DNA of 64,000 nt from Gottfriedia acidiceleris (lineage in GTDB: Bacteria > Bacillota > Bacilli > Bacillales > Bacillaceae_G). Position 1 is the stretch's first letter. Each line of letters begins with the position of its first letter. Position numbers and translations under genes: made by a program. Below the pieces are notes generated by a model. The model searched no databases. It saw only the letters and a list, made by a program, of their open reading frames with translations, and was not told the DNA's origin. Positions 35,903 through 45,348 of this stretch are shown here, one piece after another. The stretch spans positions 279,816-343,815 of the forward strand of contig NZ_SCFN01000007.1 in the NCBI RefSeq assembly GCF_004138285.1. Reading direction: 5' to 3'.

Positions 35903-37057
35903 CTATTCATATCGAAGAGCTTGAATTGGATCAAGCTTAGACGCTTTATTTGCAGGAAAAACACCAAATACGATTCCAACTAATAAAGAGAATACAAATG
36001 ATAACAGCATAACCGGAACAGAATATGCAATTGCTGTTCCTGTTGTTATAGTGAATATTTTCGCACTTATAACGCCTATTACAACGCCTATTATTCCTCC
36101 AAGTGAACTTAATACCATTGATTCAATGAGGAATTGAAGAAGAATACTTCCACGCTTTGCTCCAATTGCTTTTCGTATACCAATTTCTTTTGTGCGTTCT
36201 GAAACCGATACAAGCATAATATTCATAATACCGATACCGCCAACAATAAGTGAGATCGCAGCACTTCCGCCTAGCATTAATGTCATCGTTTTATTAACAG
36301 ATGACGCAGTTTCCATTAAATCCTCTGGACTAGAAACGCTATAGCTATCTTCATCTCCAATAATCGTAAACATCTTTTGTTCAATTCTACGTAATGTAAA
36401 ATTAATCATATTTTCATTTTCTACTTTTACATAGACAGATCCAATTGAAGTAGTAGATGCCAAGCGTTGAGCTGTGCTAAGTGGAACAAAAATCGTACTA
36501 TCCCCACTTGAACCTAATGAACTACCAACTGATTGAAGTACCCCAACAACTCTAAATGATGTTCCATTCACTTTAACGTATTGGCCAACTGGATTTCCAA
36601 AACCGAATAATGTTCGTGCTGTGGTTGAGCCAAGTACTGCTATTTTTGAGTGATTATCATTATCCAAGTCTGCGATAAATCGCCCTGATTGTAACTCCAA
36701 ATCACGAACTTTTAAATAAGGTGAAGTTGTTCCTGTCACTGACACTTGTGCGTTCGTTTGTCCGTTTTTTACAGTTACTCTTCCAGAAACAATCGGAGCA
36801 ATTGCTTCTACACCACTAACGTCCTTAAGTTGATTGGCATCATCTTCTTTAAATGTTACATCTGAGCCAGTAACACTTACTGTTAATACATTTGTACCTA
36901 AGCTTCCTATTTGATCTTGCACTTCTTTCGTTGATCCTTGACCGATCGCTACCATAACAATAACGGAGGATACACCGATAATAATACCTAGCATTGTCAG
37001 GAACGCTCTTACTTTATTTCCTTTAATGCTCTTAAGCGCCATTCTCAGTGTCTGCAA
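35903..37057 (-). CDS. ABC transporter permease, MacB/FtsX type
   Basis: A protein of about 384 residues with one N-terminal membrane helix (KVRAFLTMLGIIIGVSSVIVMVAIGQG), a large extracytoplasmic MacB_PCD domain (about 40-240) and three C-terminal helices with the FtsX signature (SVSERTKEIGIRKAIGAKRG). It is the membrane subunit of a tripartite-like exporter. Start choice: TTG 37057, 8 bases after GGAGGTG, inside the end of the ATPase gene; the longer frame has no ribosome site. Confidence 0.88.
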   Translation of the reverse strand: MQTLRMALKSIKGNKVRAFLTMLGIIIGVSSVIVMVAIGQGSTKEVQDQIGSLGTNVLTVSVTGSDVTFKEDDANQLKDVSGVEAIAPIVSGRVTVKNGQTNAQVSVTGTTSPYLKVRDLELQSGRFIADLDNDNHSKIAVLGSTTARTLFGFGNPVGQYVKVNGTSFRVVGVLQSVGSSLGSSGDSTIFVPLSTAQRLASTTSIGSVYVKVENENMINFTLRRIEQKMFTIIGDEDSYSVSSPEDLMETASSVNKTMTLMLGGSAAISLIVGGIGIMNIMLVSVSERTKEIGIRKAIGAKRGSILLQFLIESMVLSSLGGIIGVVIGVISAKIFTITTGTAIAYSVPVMLLSFVFSLLVGIVFGVFPANKASKLDPIQALRYE

Positions 37058-37751
37058 ACCATTCACCTCCATTCTCGTATAACTGACCATCGTGAATTCG
37101 TACTATACGATTTGCATTTTTAGCTACTTCTAGATCATGTGTAATTAGAATAATCGTATGCCCTTGTTCGTTTAACAAATTCATAATCCCCAAAATTTCC
37201 TTACTTGTTTTACTATCAAGAGCACCAGTCGGTTCATCTGCAAGTAAAATAGGAGGGCTTCCAGCGAGGGCACGTGCAATTGCGACACGTTGCTGCTGCC
37301 CCCCTGATAATTGAGTAGGTAAATGATTCGCTCGATCTACTAATCCTACTTTTTTTAACGCCGAAAGAGCAATTTCTCTTCGTTCAGCCGTTTTCATACC
37401 TCTATAAATGAGAGGAAGTTCTACATTTTCTACCGCAGTTAACTTTGGTATAAGATTGAAATTTTGAAAAATAAATCCAATTTTTTCATTCCGTATAGTC
37501 GCTAGTTGCGAGCTCTTCATTTGCCCTACATCTTCGTTATCAATCAAATATCTCCCAGAATCTGGTCGGTCTAAGCATCCAATCATGTTCATAAATGTTG
37601 ACTTCCCTGAACCTGATGGACCAATAACTGATATAAAATCACCCTTTTGGATATCAAGAGATACACTCTGTAGAGCCATTACCGTTTCACCGCCAAGTTC
37701 ATACATTTTCGTCATGTTTTTAATTTGAATAATCGGCTCAAAGTTAGTCAT
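37032..37751 (-). CDS. ABC transporter ATP-binding protein, MacB/LolD type
   Basis: A 239-residue ATPase with Walker [10 protein letters not shown] (44-52), signature LSGGQQQR (near 143), Walker [14 protein letters not shown] and the H-loop ITHD. The [23 protein letters not shown] block is typical of the MacB/LolD/FtsE group. Its start codon overlaps the adaptor's stop, and its end overlaps the permease gene. Confidence 0.93.
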   Translation of the reverse strand: MTNFEPIIQIKNMTKMYELGGETVMALQSVSLDIQKGDFISVIGPSGSGKSTFMNMIGCLDRPDSGRYLIDNEDVGQMKSSQLATIRNEKIGFIFQNFNLIPKLTAVENVELPLIYRGMKTAERREIALSALKKVGLVDRANHLPTQLSGGQQQRVAIARALAGSPPILLADEPTGALDSKTSKEILGIMNLLNEQGHTIILITHDLEVAKNANRIVRIHDGQLYENGGEWFADTENGA

Positions 37752-39007
37752 TATTTACCTCCTTGTCCGCCACCTGTTTGAGTTCTACCTTCGAAGTTTC
37801 CTCCACTACGGTTGAATCCGCTACCTGAGAATCCGCCACCTTGGAATCCCCCACTTGGGAATCCTCCACCTTGCATCATAAATCCACCAGAATTACCTCT
37901 TGATTGAACGCTTGGTATTTCGATAGACTCTCCTTCACTTAATCCACTTGTAATTTCTACATTCGTATCATTTGAAATACCTGTTTGTACAGTAACTTTC
38001 TTAGTAGATTCTCCAGAATCATCTGTAGATGTAGGAACTAGTACATATTTTTCATTTCCATTTTTATACACTGCTTCTACTGGAACATATAGTGCGTCTG
38101 CTTTACTTTGTATTAAAATACTTGCTTCTGTTGACATACCAATTTTCAGACTTTTTGGATCATTAATTTTTACGGTTACATCAAATGTTGAAACTCCATT
38201 TGTCGATGTACCTTCATTTGATACTTTCGTTACTTTCCCATCAAATGATTGACCTTCAAAGGCACTTGCTGTTATTTTTACTGACTGTCCAACCTTTACT
38301 TTTGGAATATCTAATTCATCAACACTAATCGTTGTTTCCAAAGAACTGTAATTTGTTATATGTGCAACTGTCGCGGAACTTTGCACAGAATCTCCACTTT
38401 TAACAGAAAGAGTTGTAATTGTCCCAGATGCTGGTGCCTGTAATATACTACCATCTGTAAATTTCACAAGTGTTGCACCTTCTTTTACAACTGAGCCTTC
38501 CTTTACATATACAGTATCCGCTACTAAACTACTACCTCCAGTATTTCCCGTACCAGTATTATTTGATGAACTGCCACTATCTTCTCTTGTAATCGGTAAT
38601 GTAATTCCATCTTCATCTTCCATACGCATTATTACTTTTCCTTGCGATGCTCCACTTCCGCTACTTACGTAAACCTTTGTAATTTCACCATCTTTTGGAG
38701 CCGTAACAACATCACCATTTTTAAATGTCACAAGTGTGTCACCTTTATCTACTGATTCTCCAGATGAAACACTTACACTATCCACAACAAGAATTGTATT
38801 TGCCGCAGTAACATCTTCGTCAGTATTTGCAGTTACCGAACCCGACCCAGTAACAGCTACTTCTAACTTTCCTTTTTGTGCCGTAATTGTTTGTGCTGTA
38901 GCCATCACATTTTGAGCTTGATTTGCTTGACTCTTACTATATATGAACCAACCACTTCCTCCTCCAACAGCAACAACAATAACTGAAATAATAACCCACT
39001 TTTTCAA
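37751..39007 (-). CDS. MacA-like membrane-fusion adaptor (YknX-like)
   Basis: A 418-residue extracytoplasmic adaptor with an N-terminal membrane anchor (5-24). Two lipoyl/biotinyl-like hairpins are present (VVDSVSVSSGESVDKGDTLVTF and VVKEGATLVKFTDGSILQAPASG), then a beta-barrel domain (ETTISVDELDIPKVKVGQ) and a membrane-proximal region. The C-terminal 45 residues are a Gly-rich FPSGGFQGGGFSG-type tail. With the ATPase and permease it forms an exporter like YknXYZ of B. subtilis, used against toxic peptides. No YknW-like gene is seen. Confidence 0.87.
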   Translation of the reverse strand: MKKWVIISVIVVAVGGGSGWFIYSKSQANQAQNVMATAQTITAQKGKLEVAVTGSGSVTANTDEDVTAANTILVVDSVSVSSGESVDKGDTLVTFKNGDVVTAPKDGEITKVYVSSGSGASQGKVIMRMEDEDGITLPITREDSGSSSNNTGTGNTGGSSLVADTVYVKEGSVVKEGATLVKFTDGSILQAPASGTITTLSVKSGDSVQSSATVAHITNYSSLETTISVDELDIPKVKVGQSVKITASAFEGQSFDGKVTKVSNEGTSTNGVSTFDVTVKINDPKSLKIGMSTEASILIQSKADALYVPVEAVYKNGNEKYVLVPTSTDDSGESTKKVTVQTGISNDTNVEITSGLSEGESIEIPSVQSRGNSGGFMMQGGGFPSGGFQGGGFSGSGFNRSGGNFEGRTQTGGGQGGK

Positions 39008-39574
39008 TTTTATTTTCTCCTCTCCATTATTGAGATTGATTCGATAAATTTATCACTGATTAATCTTGACTTGATTCACTTGGCTTTTGCTGAAATGAAT
39101 AATATCCTTAAATCTACTGAGAGTATCCTAGTCCCATTTCCGAGAAACCAAGGCCTGTCCTTCGTTTATACTTCAAACTCACTCTAATAATGATTGTTAT
39201 TACTACCAAACAGATAATAAGTAAAATTTGTATTAGAGCTTGTTTTATTTATTTTTTTACTCCTCCTAATTTAATTTGATAAGGTCATTTTGAATTATGC
39301 ACCTTAAATTTTCCTTAATAAAAATCAATGCTTTTTAATGGGAAGAGAATATAAGTCATGCTCAAAGCATTTAAAACTCTTAATTTACGCACAAATAAAT
39401 AACCCCCTTCTATGTTTTTGAAGGGGGGTTTACTTGTATTTTATCGATATATTTAACATCTAATTCTTTCATATAAATCTACAATAATAGGAGCGATTAA
39501 ATATAATCAACTCCTTCGTACAATTTGTGTAGAGGTAAGTATGAAGGAGTTGAACATACCTCATTTTAACTTAA
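39008..39574. other. Intergenic region with hairpins and a start-less membrane ORF
   Basis: Minus-strand positions 39114-39257 hold an open frame for a single membrane helix plus basic tail (LIQILLIICLVVITIIIRV..., ending MGLGYSQ), behind an AGGAGGAG at 39261-39267, but with no ATG, GTG or TTG at a usable distance. Two hairpins follow: AACCCCCTTC/GAAGGGGGGTT (39401-39430) and CAACTCCTTC/GAAGGAGTTG (39509-39553). The second probably serves the minus-strand gene at 39575. Confidence 0.4.
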
Positions 39575-40552
39575 TTAATATGAGGGGCTTTTAACTTTAG
39601 TCTGTTCTTTCTGTTCTCTCTCATTACCAACTATAACAGTGTTGATTTGTTCAGTATTTCCATTATGCATAATCGTGTGTTCAGTAGAAGGTACATTTAT
39701 ATTATTATTTGCTTCATAATACTGACTAGCGTCATTATAAGATAAGTTGTTTTCAACAATTCCATCAGCATTAGAACGAACATAAGAATCTACATGAACT
39801 GTAGGTGTATTTGGAATTTTATCTGGCCCATGATATGATAAGTTATTTTCAATAATTCCATCTGGTGCTGTTCTCATATGTGAGTTTACATTATGAACGC
39901 CAGTTGAAGAACCTTCCGTATGAACAACTGGCCCGTCCACTGTTCCTTCAGAAACGTGTACGGTATCAGATGCACCGTGAAATAAAGAAAAATCTGCAAA
40001 ATCAAACATTTTTAGGAACGGTAAAACCAATGCTATTAGAACAATTAGCACAGCACCCATTATTTCCAAAGCTTGGCTTGAACTATATCCATGATCATAA
40101 AGAAATTTCATAAAGAAGTGAAGCAAAACAGTTGCCATGATTCCAAATATGAAAGCAATAAAAATATTAGAATGTCCATAGGTATATTGCCTACCGTAAG
40201 CGCTTGAAATCATCAAGGAAAATGAACCATATACCAATAGTCCTCCTAGAACAGCCTTCCAATTCTTAAATATATAATTTAACCTCATTACAAAAAAAAT
40301 AATCATCAAGATTACTGCAATAGGAGCCAAAAAAGGAAGAACAGTTACGATTATAGCCGAAATTGCTAAAAACAATAACATTCTCCATAGTCTAGGTAAT
40401 GCAGTAAAACAAAAGAAAATGGTTACACCGATTATTGGGAAAATCATAGAATAAAAAGATAGAAATGTAGATATTCCAAAAATACCAATTGCCACTTTAT
40501 GTAATGTAGATGATGTATTTTCTTTGATCCATTGTTCTGTCATAATTCTCAC
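39575..40552 (-). CDS. Polytopic membrane protein with repeat-bearing C-terminal tail
   Basis: A 325-residue protein. Residues about 17-195 hold roughly seven membrane helices in short hydrophobic blocks. The rest is a soluble tail with two copies of a 20-odd-residue motif (VNSHMRTAPDGIIENNLSYHG and VDSYVRSNADGIVENNLSYND). This H/Y-R-x-x-x-D-G-x-x-x-N-N-hydrophobic-S motif occurs singly or in tandem in many Firmicute membrane and surface proteins. Function unknown; monocistronic. Confidence 0.65.
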   Translation of the reverse strand: MRIMTEQWIKENTSSTLHKVAIGIFGISTFLSFYSMIFPIIGVTIFFCFTALPRLWRMLLFLAISAIIVTVLPFLAPIAVILMIIFFVMRLNYIFKNWKAVLGGLLVYGSFSLMISSAYGRQYTYGHSNIFIAFIFGIMATVLLHFFMKFLYDHGYSSSQALEIMGAVLIVLIALVLPFLKMFDFADFSLFHGASDTVHVSEGTVDGPVVHTEGSSTGVHNVNSHMRTAPDGIIENNLSYHGPDKIPNTPTVHVDSYVRSNADGIVENNLSYNDASQYYEANNNINVPSTEHTIMHNGNTEQINTVIVGNEREQKEQTKVKSPSY

Positions 40553-40893
40553 AACCTTCTAAACTATTTCAATTACATAAATTATAATGAAATTAGTATA
40601 TCAAGATTGTAATAATTGTAATAGTAAGGAAATCTTAATTTAAAATTAAGAAATTCAAAAGAAAAATTCAGTAATTTTCGGAAAACTATATTTGTTTAAT
40701 AAATAATTAGCAAATATAATAGTGATTGTCCTTATTTAAGAAATTTTTATTTAGAAATAACGGGTGGATTCTATGGCACTATCCTTTCAGATTCAATAAA
40801 ACAATAAAAATTTTTTTTACATATACCTATCCTCATTTACTTGCATAATGTACAATTACCGAAAAAGAATTTGAGACTTTCTAATCCATTAAG
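40553..40893. other. Intergenic region left of the spoVR fragment
   Basis: AT-rich; no gene or structured element recognised before the terminator at 40894. Confidence 0.4.
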
Positions 40894-40917
40894 AAAACCA
40901 CCTAAAAAGGTGGCTCT
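40894..40917 (-). terminator. Terminator carried with the duplicated spoVR end
   Basis: AACCACCT/AGGTGG hairpin at the end of the spoVR fragment; the counterpart after the intact spoVR (49281-49306) has diverged in the loop. Confidence 0.65.
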
Positions 40918-41553
40918 AAATATACTTCCGATGAATATTCTTCCCATCATAACTAAACAACACAGACTTATTCTCAATATTCGTCTCTAAATGTACCCCT
41001 CTACCCCACAACTGATGAATATAAGGCATTACCTTCTCAACATACTTCACATCAAGTTCCATATGTTCATAGGAATGCTTCAAATAAAGCTCACCATTTT
41101 TTAAGTAATCGCCCTCTTGAACAACGATATATGGGAATCCTCCATTTACTCGACTAACTACTAGTTGATCACGTACATTTTCCCATGCTTTATCAGTGAC
41201 TTTATACTCCTTACCTTGTCGCTGGAATAAATACATATCTTCACGCATGACAAGATCTTTAGTTAAGTAGTTTCGTATAAATGAACTATCGGACTCTAAT
41301 TCTCGTACTTCAAACATTTTTTCTCGACCGCTGCCAGGTTTAACACCTAACTCTCTCATTTCTTTGCTTGGGTTATTATATCGCTCTTCTATATCTTCAA
41401 ACATTCTTAGTCCTAAGTAGTATGGATTAATACTTGTTTTAGAAGGTTGAACTACTCCTGCGTTTAGTTTTGCGTATTCGATTGCTTCATTTGAATCAAG
41501 GTTTAGTTCACGCATGATGCGTATATGCCAATAACTTGCCCAGCCTTGTTTCT
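40916..41553 (-). pseudogene. spoVR: Duplicated 3' end of spoVR (truncated SpoVR C-terminus)
   Basis: The last 199 codons plus about 38 bases of upstream coding sequence are nearly identical to 49307-49939 of the intact spoVR gene. Homology stops abruptly at about 41553, after CCCAGCCTT. I count about 18 base differences over the shared coding stretch; only one changes the protein (Lys for Gln at GVKPGSG). The stop is TAG here and TGA in the full gene. The open frame begins at an internal ATG with no ribosome site, so expression is unlikely. This is one border of the probable island that runs to the intact spoVR. Confidence 0.93.
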
Positions 41554-41597
41554 CTCAAAGATCTTCTTTTTGATTAAGAATCTTCTATTCCTTATTC

Positions 41598-41631
41598 AAC
41601 ATAATGGCAGTATAGTTGAACAAGGTAAGGA
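41598..41631. repeat. Island-border repeat, left (inverted with respect to 49079-49112)
   Basis: The 34-bp sequence begins CTTATTCAACATAATGGCAG and ends TATAGTTGAACAAG. It is the reverse complement, with two mismatches, of 49079-49112 beside the intact spoVR. Both are related to one half of the palindromic repeats inside the island. Confidence 0.75.
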
Positions 41632-41823
41632 TTCTAACGCATATGTCAGCCAACCATGAAGCTTTGATTCCACATGGAGAATGGAAGTTTCAATCTTTCC
41701 TCCATAATAGTTCAATTAGAAATATATATTGTCAGAAATTAATTTGTAAACTCTTATACATGAAATATTTTCCTTAACTCATACTAATACAAGTATCAAA
41801 TAAATTAACTAGGTAGGGAATGT

Positions 41824-43305
41824 ATGAGTATAAAAGAACTAACCAATCTAACTTCTACTTTAAAAAAGAATATTAATATTATTCAAGGTAAACTGAATAA
41901 TACTTCTGATTTAATCGTGAGAAAAATGATAGTAGGTGAATCTTCCTCAATTAATGCAGTGTTGCTTTATATTGATGGGATCGTTAATATGCAACATATT
42001 CAAGACTATATAGTAATTCCATTATTAACTATGAAAACAAATAAATTTCTTCATCAGTTGATTGAAGAAATAGCTTATCATCATATAAAGTCAGGAGATG
42101 TGACGATAAGTGATAGTATTGCACATTTAACTGAAGAATTACTAAAAGGAAAAACAGTTATCTTATTTGATAATTGTGCAAAAGGGATTTTAGCAGATAC
42201 AGCTGAGTGGGAAAAAAGAGGACTTAATGAAACTATTTCAGAAAGAGTATTCTTAGGTCCTATTATTGGTTTTACAGAAAAACTTAAGACAAACGTAAAT
42301 CTAATAAGAAGCAACATTAAAACGACTGATCTGTGTATAGAATCTAAACAAATTGGAACTCTTACGAAAACAGATATATCAATCCTCTATGTTAAGGGAA
42401 TAGCTGAGGAAAGAATAATAGATGATGTTAGAACAAAAATTAACCAGATTAATATTAAGTATTTAATCGAATCACGAATGATTGAAGAGTCCTTAGAGGG
42501 AAATGTAAAAACCATATTTCCATTAGTCCTTACAACCGAACGCCCGGACAGTACAGTGTCGGCATTGCTTGAAGGGAGAGTAGCAATACTTGTTGATGGA
42601 ACACCTCATGCAATTCTGGTTCCAGCTTTATTTATTCAATTCCTTCAAACTCCTGATGAATATTATCACAAATTTGCAAGGTTTATAGGTCGGTTTACTC
42701 GGATACTTTGCTTTCTTGTAACTATATACACGCCTGGATTGTATTTATCCATATTTAAAATTCATAATGGAGTTATAACAGAAGAAACCTTGCAAAAAGT
42801 TCTTGGAAAAGAACAAGCGGTAATACCTATTTTTTGGCAGGTAATATTTCTTTTATTTATTTTAGAATTCATTATGGATGGTTCCTTCCGATTACCCAAA
42901 AGTGCTGTTTTCGTTGTTTCATTAATTGGAACCATTTTTGTGGCTGAAACAACTATCAGTTCAAATCTAATCTACGGACTTAGTATTATAATTATGGGAC
43001 TTACTTATATCACGAGTTTCCTTCTTATCTCAAGAGGGTTACTTAGTGCAATATTTGCTTCAAGAATAATATTTTTATTGTTAGGTCAATTATTTGGTTT
43101 TATTGGAATTATAGTTGGAACTACAATTATGGTGTTATATCTTGCTTCATTACGTTCTATAGGTGTTCCATATTTAGCCCCATTACTCCCATTTAATCCA
43201 AAAGAAATAAAAGATGTTCTTTTTAGAGGGAATACAAGAAAATTAATAAATAGTGAGCATTCCTATCCCTATGATCGTGTTGATAAAGGTGAATCGCGAA
43301 AATAA
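41824..43305 (+). CDS. GerA-family spore germination receptor A subunit
   Basis: A 493-residue protein of the GerAA/GerKA/GerBA family. It has a soluble N-terminal part (1-270; DLIVRKMIVGESSSINAVLLYIDGIVN and TTERPDSTVSALLEGRVAILVDGTPHAILVP) followed by about five membrane helices and a DVLFRGNTRK tail. A subunits normally sit with B and C genes in one operon; neither follows here, so it is an orphan within the island. It sits in the inner spore membrane and would sense germinants. Start follows TAGGTAGGGA. Confidence 0.9.
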   Translation: MSIKELTNLTSTLKKNINIIQGKLNNTSDLIVRKMIVGESSSINAVLLYIDGIVNMQHIQDYIVIPLLTMKTNKFLHQLIEEIAYHHIKSGDVTISDSIAHLTEELLKGKTVILFDNCAKGILADTAEWEKRGLNETISERVFLGPIIGFTEKLKTNVNLIRSNIKTTDLCIESKQIGTLTKTDISILYVKGIAEERIIDDVRTKINQINIKYLIESRMIEESLEGNVKTIFPLVLTTERPDSTVSALLEGRVAILVDGTPHAILVPALFIQFLQTPDEYYHKFARFIGRFTRILCFLVTIYTPGLYLSIFKIHNGVITEETLQKVLGKEQAVIPIFWQVIFLLFILEFIMDGSFRLPKSAVFVVSLIGTIFVAETTISSNLIYGLSIIIMGLTYITSFLLISRGLLSAIFASRIIFLLLGQLFGFIGIIVGTTIMVLYLASLRSIGVPYLAPLLPFNPKEIKDVLFRGNTRKLINSEHSYPYDRVDKGESRK

Positions 43306-43634
43306 AATAATTTTCTTTTAATATTTGAAGTAAGAATTGTGCAAATTGGGGAACAGTACCTTTTGTTCCCTTAAATCCACAAAATGACGAAAATTAAACT
43401 ATACCCTTTTTTTTACTCAACTAACGCATGCGTTAGTTCAATAAGAACCTTATAAATAATATTGGTAACAAGGACATTTTGTTAAACATAACCACTCTAT
43501 AAATATTTCCCAATCGCCTATTGTTAAGGATCTATCCATTTTAAATCAAATTCATTTTAAAAAGAACTTTCTAGTAAATTCAATAAAAAGTTGCCATACA
43601 ATTCTTGTTTCTAACATCAGTTAGTTAATTAGTT
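43306..43634. other. Intergenic region with gerA hairpin and two island repeat ends
   Basis: GGGGAACA/TGTTCCC (43348-43370) is a hairpin after the germination gene. AACTAACGCATGCGTTAGTT (43419-43438) is a perfect 20-bp palindrome of the island repeat family. A degenerate copy of its right end (ATCAGTTAGTTAATTAG, 43616-43632) touches the stop of the next minus-strand gene. No gene is seen. Confidence 0.6.
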
Positions 43635-43838
43635 TTACTTTTTAAATTTACTATACTCATCAATATAAAGTGCAACATAACCACAATTTGGACACACAGC
43701 TGCTTTAGGGTTTGCAGTAGCGTTGTTAAATAATCCTTTCCCCTTTTGACTAATTTTTATTCCATACATCCCACCTTGAACGCTTACATTACAATCTTCT
43801 ATCATGTCAGTTTGGCATTGATTACAAATCCTTTTCAT
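43635..43838 (-). CDS. Small zinc-ribbon protein (67 aa)
   Basis: A 67-residue protein with two Cys pairs, CNQC (near residue 5) and CPNC (near 50), which form a zinc ribbon around a central basic loop. AGGAG lies 8-10 bases before the ATG at 43838. Similar small ribbons are common in Firmicutes and may bind nucleic acid. The palindromic repeat end touches its stop codon, as in four other island genes. Confidence 0.65.
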   Translation of the reverse strand: MKRICNQCQTDMIEDCNVSVQGGMYGIKISQKGKGLFNNATANPKAAVCPNCGYVALYIDEYSKFKK

Positions 43839-44369
43839 TAAAAACACTCCTATTATTATGTAAATATGGATACTCTCTATCCTATTTATTTAAATGTGAT
43901 TTATAACAATAATACATAAAAACCCTTCCAAGGACCTCTCTGTTTATTACTAATCCAAATTGTATAAGAATTCTAAATCAACAATTATTTGAATTCCAAA
44001 TTTACTTTTTATTTTTTCAATAAAAAAAACAGTAACAACAAATCATATTTATTCCTATAATCTATAATGTTATTAAAATTCTTTCACATTTCAAACAATT
44101 ACTTTCTACTTTTTCAGTAAGATATTATCACAAATGATCAAACCTTATACAACGTAAGAACGTTTTTGAAGGACATTAAGTACATCCTATTAGTAGGGTT
44201 AGATAAAGAAAATCCATGAATAAATCATTATATAATAATTCTATAAATCGCTAAAAAAGAGAAAACGCCAACCCATTATTAGGACCGGATTTGGCGCATT
44301 TTCAACCGTTAAGATTTTCTACGTAAACTAAAATTGAATAATATATTAATAATAAGCATTTCAGATTAT
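43839..44369. other. Intergenic region upstream of the zinc-ribbon gene
   Basis: AT-rich DNA with one terminator-like hairpin on the minus strand (CGCCAA...CC / GG...TTGGCG then TTTTC, 44262-44303), about 70 bases beyond the subtilase stop codon. No gene is seen. Confidence 0.45.
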
Positions 44370-45320
44370 TTACTTTTTTATTTTTGTAAAAACATTTACA
44401 TAATTACTCTTTCCATCCTTGATAGAGGAAAGTAGCATCTTTAACTGATCGTTAGATAGATTAATATCTTTTCTAGAGGCATAATCTCTTAAAAGAGCAA
44501 CATATCCTGAGATAATCGCTGTTGCTTGGGATGTCCCTGAATTACTTACAATTTTATTATCTACTGCATAACTTCTAATTTCATCACCCGGTGCATTAAT
44601 AGTTGTATTCTCTGGTGCATTTGTAAAGTCAGATACTCTTTTATTTGCCGAAATAGAACCAACTGAAATTACACCTTCTTTATTTGCAGGAAACATCATA
44701 TCACCAGAAGAATAATCTCCAGAAGAGGAAACTATAGTAATTCCTTTTTTAAGAGCAATATCAATTAAATTAGATAATTCTTCATTAAATTTATAACTTC
44801 CTATACTCATATTAATAATGGTACAATTCAACTCAATTGCCTTTTCAACAGCTTGAACCATAAGAGAAGGAGAAATACCCTCTTCTGAATTCATGATTTT
44901 AATAGAAATCACTTCAGCATCAGGAGAAATTCCAAGAACCTCATTTTTTTCCCCTTTTATAATTGAATACATCATTGTTCCATGACCATTTTCATCTTCA
45001 TTTTTTCCAGTTAATGTAATTGAATTATTATCCTCTTTTTGGAATTTCGAAATTCCACTATCGATAAGAGCTATTTTTTGAGATTTGCCAGTCGAATATT
45101 TGTGTAATTGATTGTAATTCATATAATCCGCTTGCCAACCATAATCTTTTTTACCTAAGGTAACATTTGTATAGATAAAAAAAATTGAACCAATTATCAG
45201 AATAATAATTAACCCGATAGTAAACTTTTTTATTAATGGATACTTATCTAGATGCAAGTACTTATGTAGAAACAGACTTAATATAAATGCAATAATAAAT
45301 ATCGGCATTAGATAATTCAT
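44370..45320 (-). CDS. Membrane-anchored subtilisin-like protease (S8), no propeptide
   Basis: A 316-residue protease. Two N-terminal membrane helices (about 4-20 and 32-52) are followed at once by a compact S8 domain with Asp87 (ALIDSGIS), His113 (NGHGTMMYS) and Ser264 (SGTSQAT). At the oxyanion position, where subtilisins have Asn in AAGN, this protein has Asp202 (SSGDYSSG), as in proprotein convertase 2. There is no inhibitor propeptide. It is the gene just downstream of a secreted toxin-like precursor (gap 28 bp), so it may process that protein (inference). Confidence 0.85.
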   Translation of the reverse strand: MNYLMPIFIIAFILSLFLHKYLHLDKYPLIKKFTIGLIIILIIGSIFFIYTNVTLGKKDYGWQADYMNYNQLHKYSTGKSQKIALIDSGISKFQKEDNNSITLTGKNEDENGHGTMMYSIIKGEKNEVLGISPDAEVISIKIMNSEEGISPSLMVQAVEKAIELNCTIINMSIGSYKFNEELSNLIDIALKKGITIVSSSGDYSSGDMMFPANKEGVISVGSISANKRVSDFTNAPENTTINAPGDEIRSYAVDNKIVSNSGTSQATAIISGYVALLRDYASRKDINLSNDQLKMLLSSIKDGKSNYVNVFTKIKK

Positions 45321-45348
45321 TGTTATACTTCCTTTTAGTTATTTTTTT

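Noticed and set aside
40916..41515. Stand-alone 199-aa SpoVR-like gene
   Set aside because: It is the 3' duplicate of spoVR beginning at an internal ATG without ribosome site, so it is listed as a pseudogene fragment.
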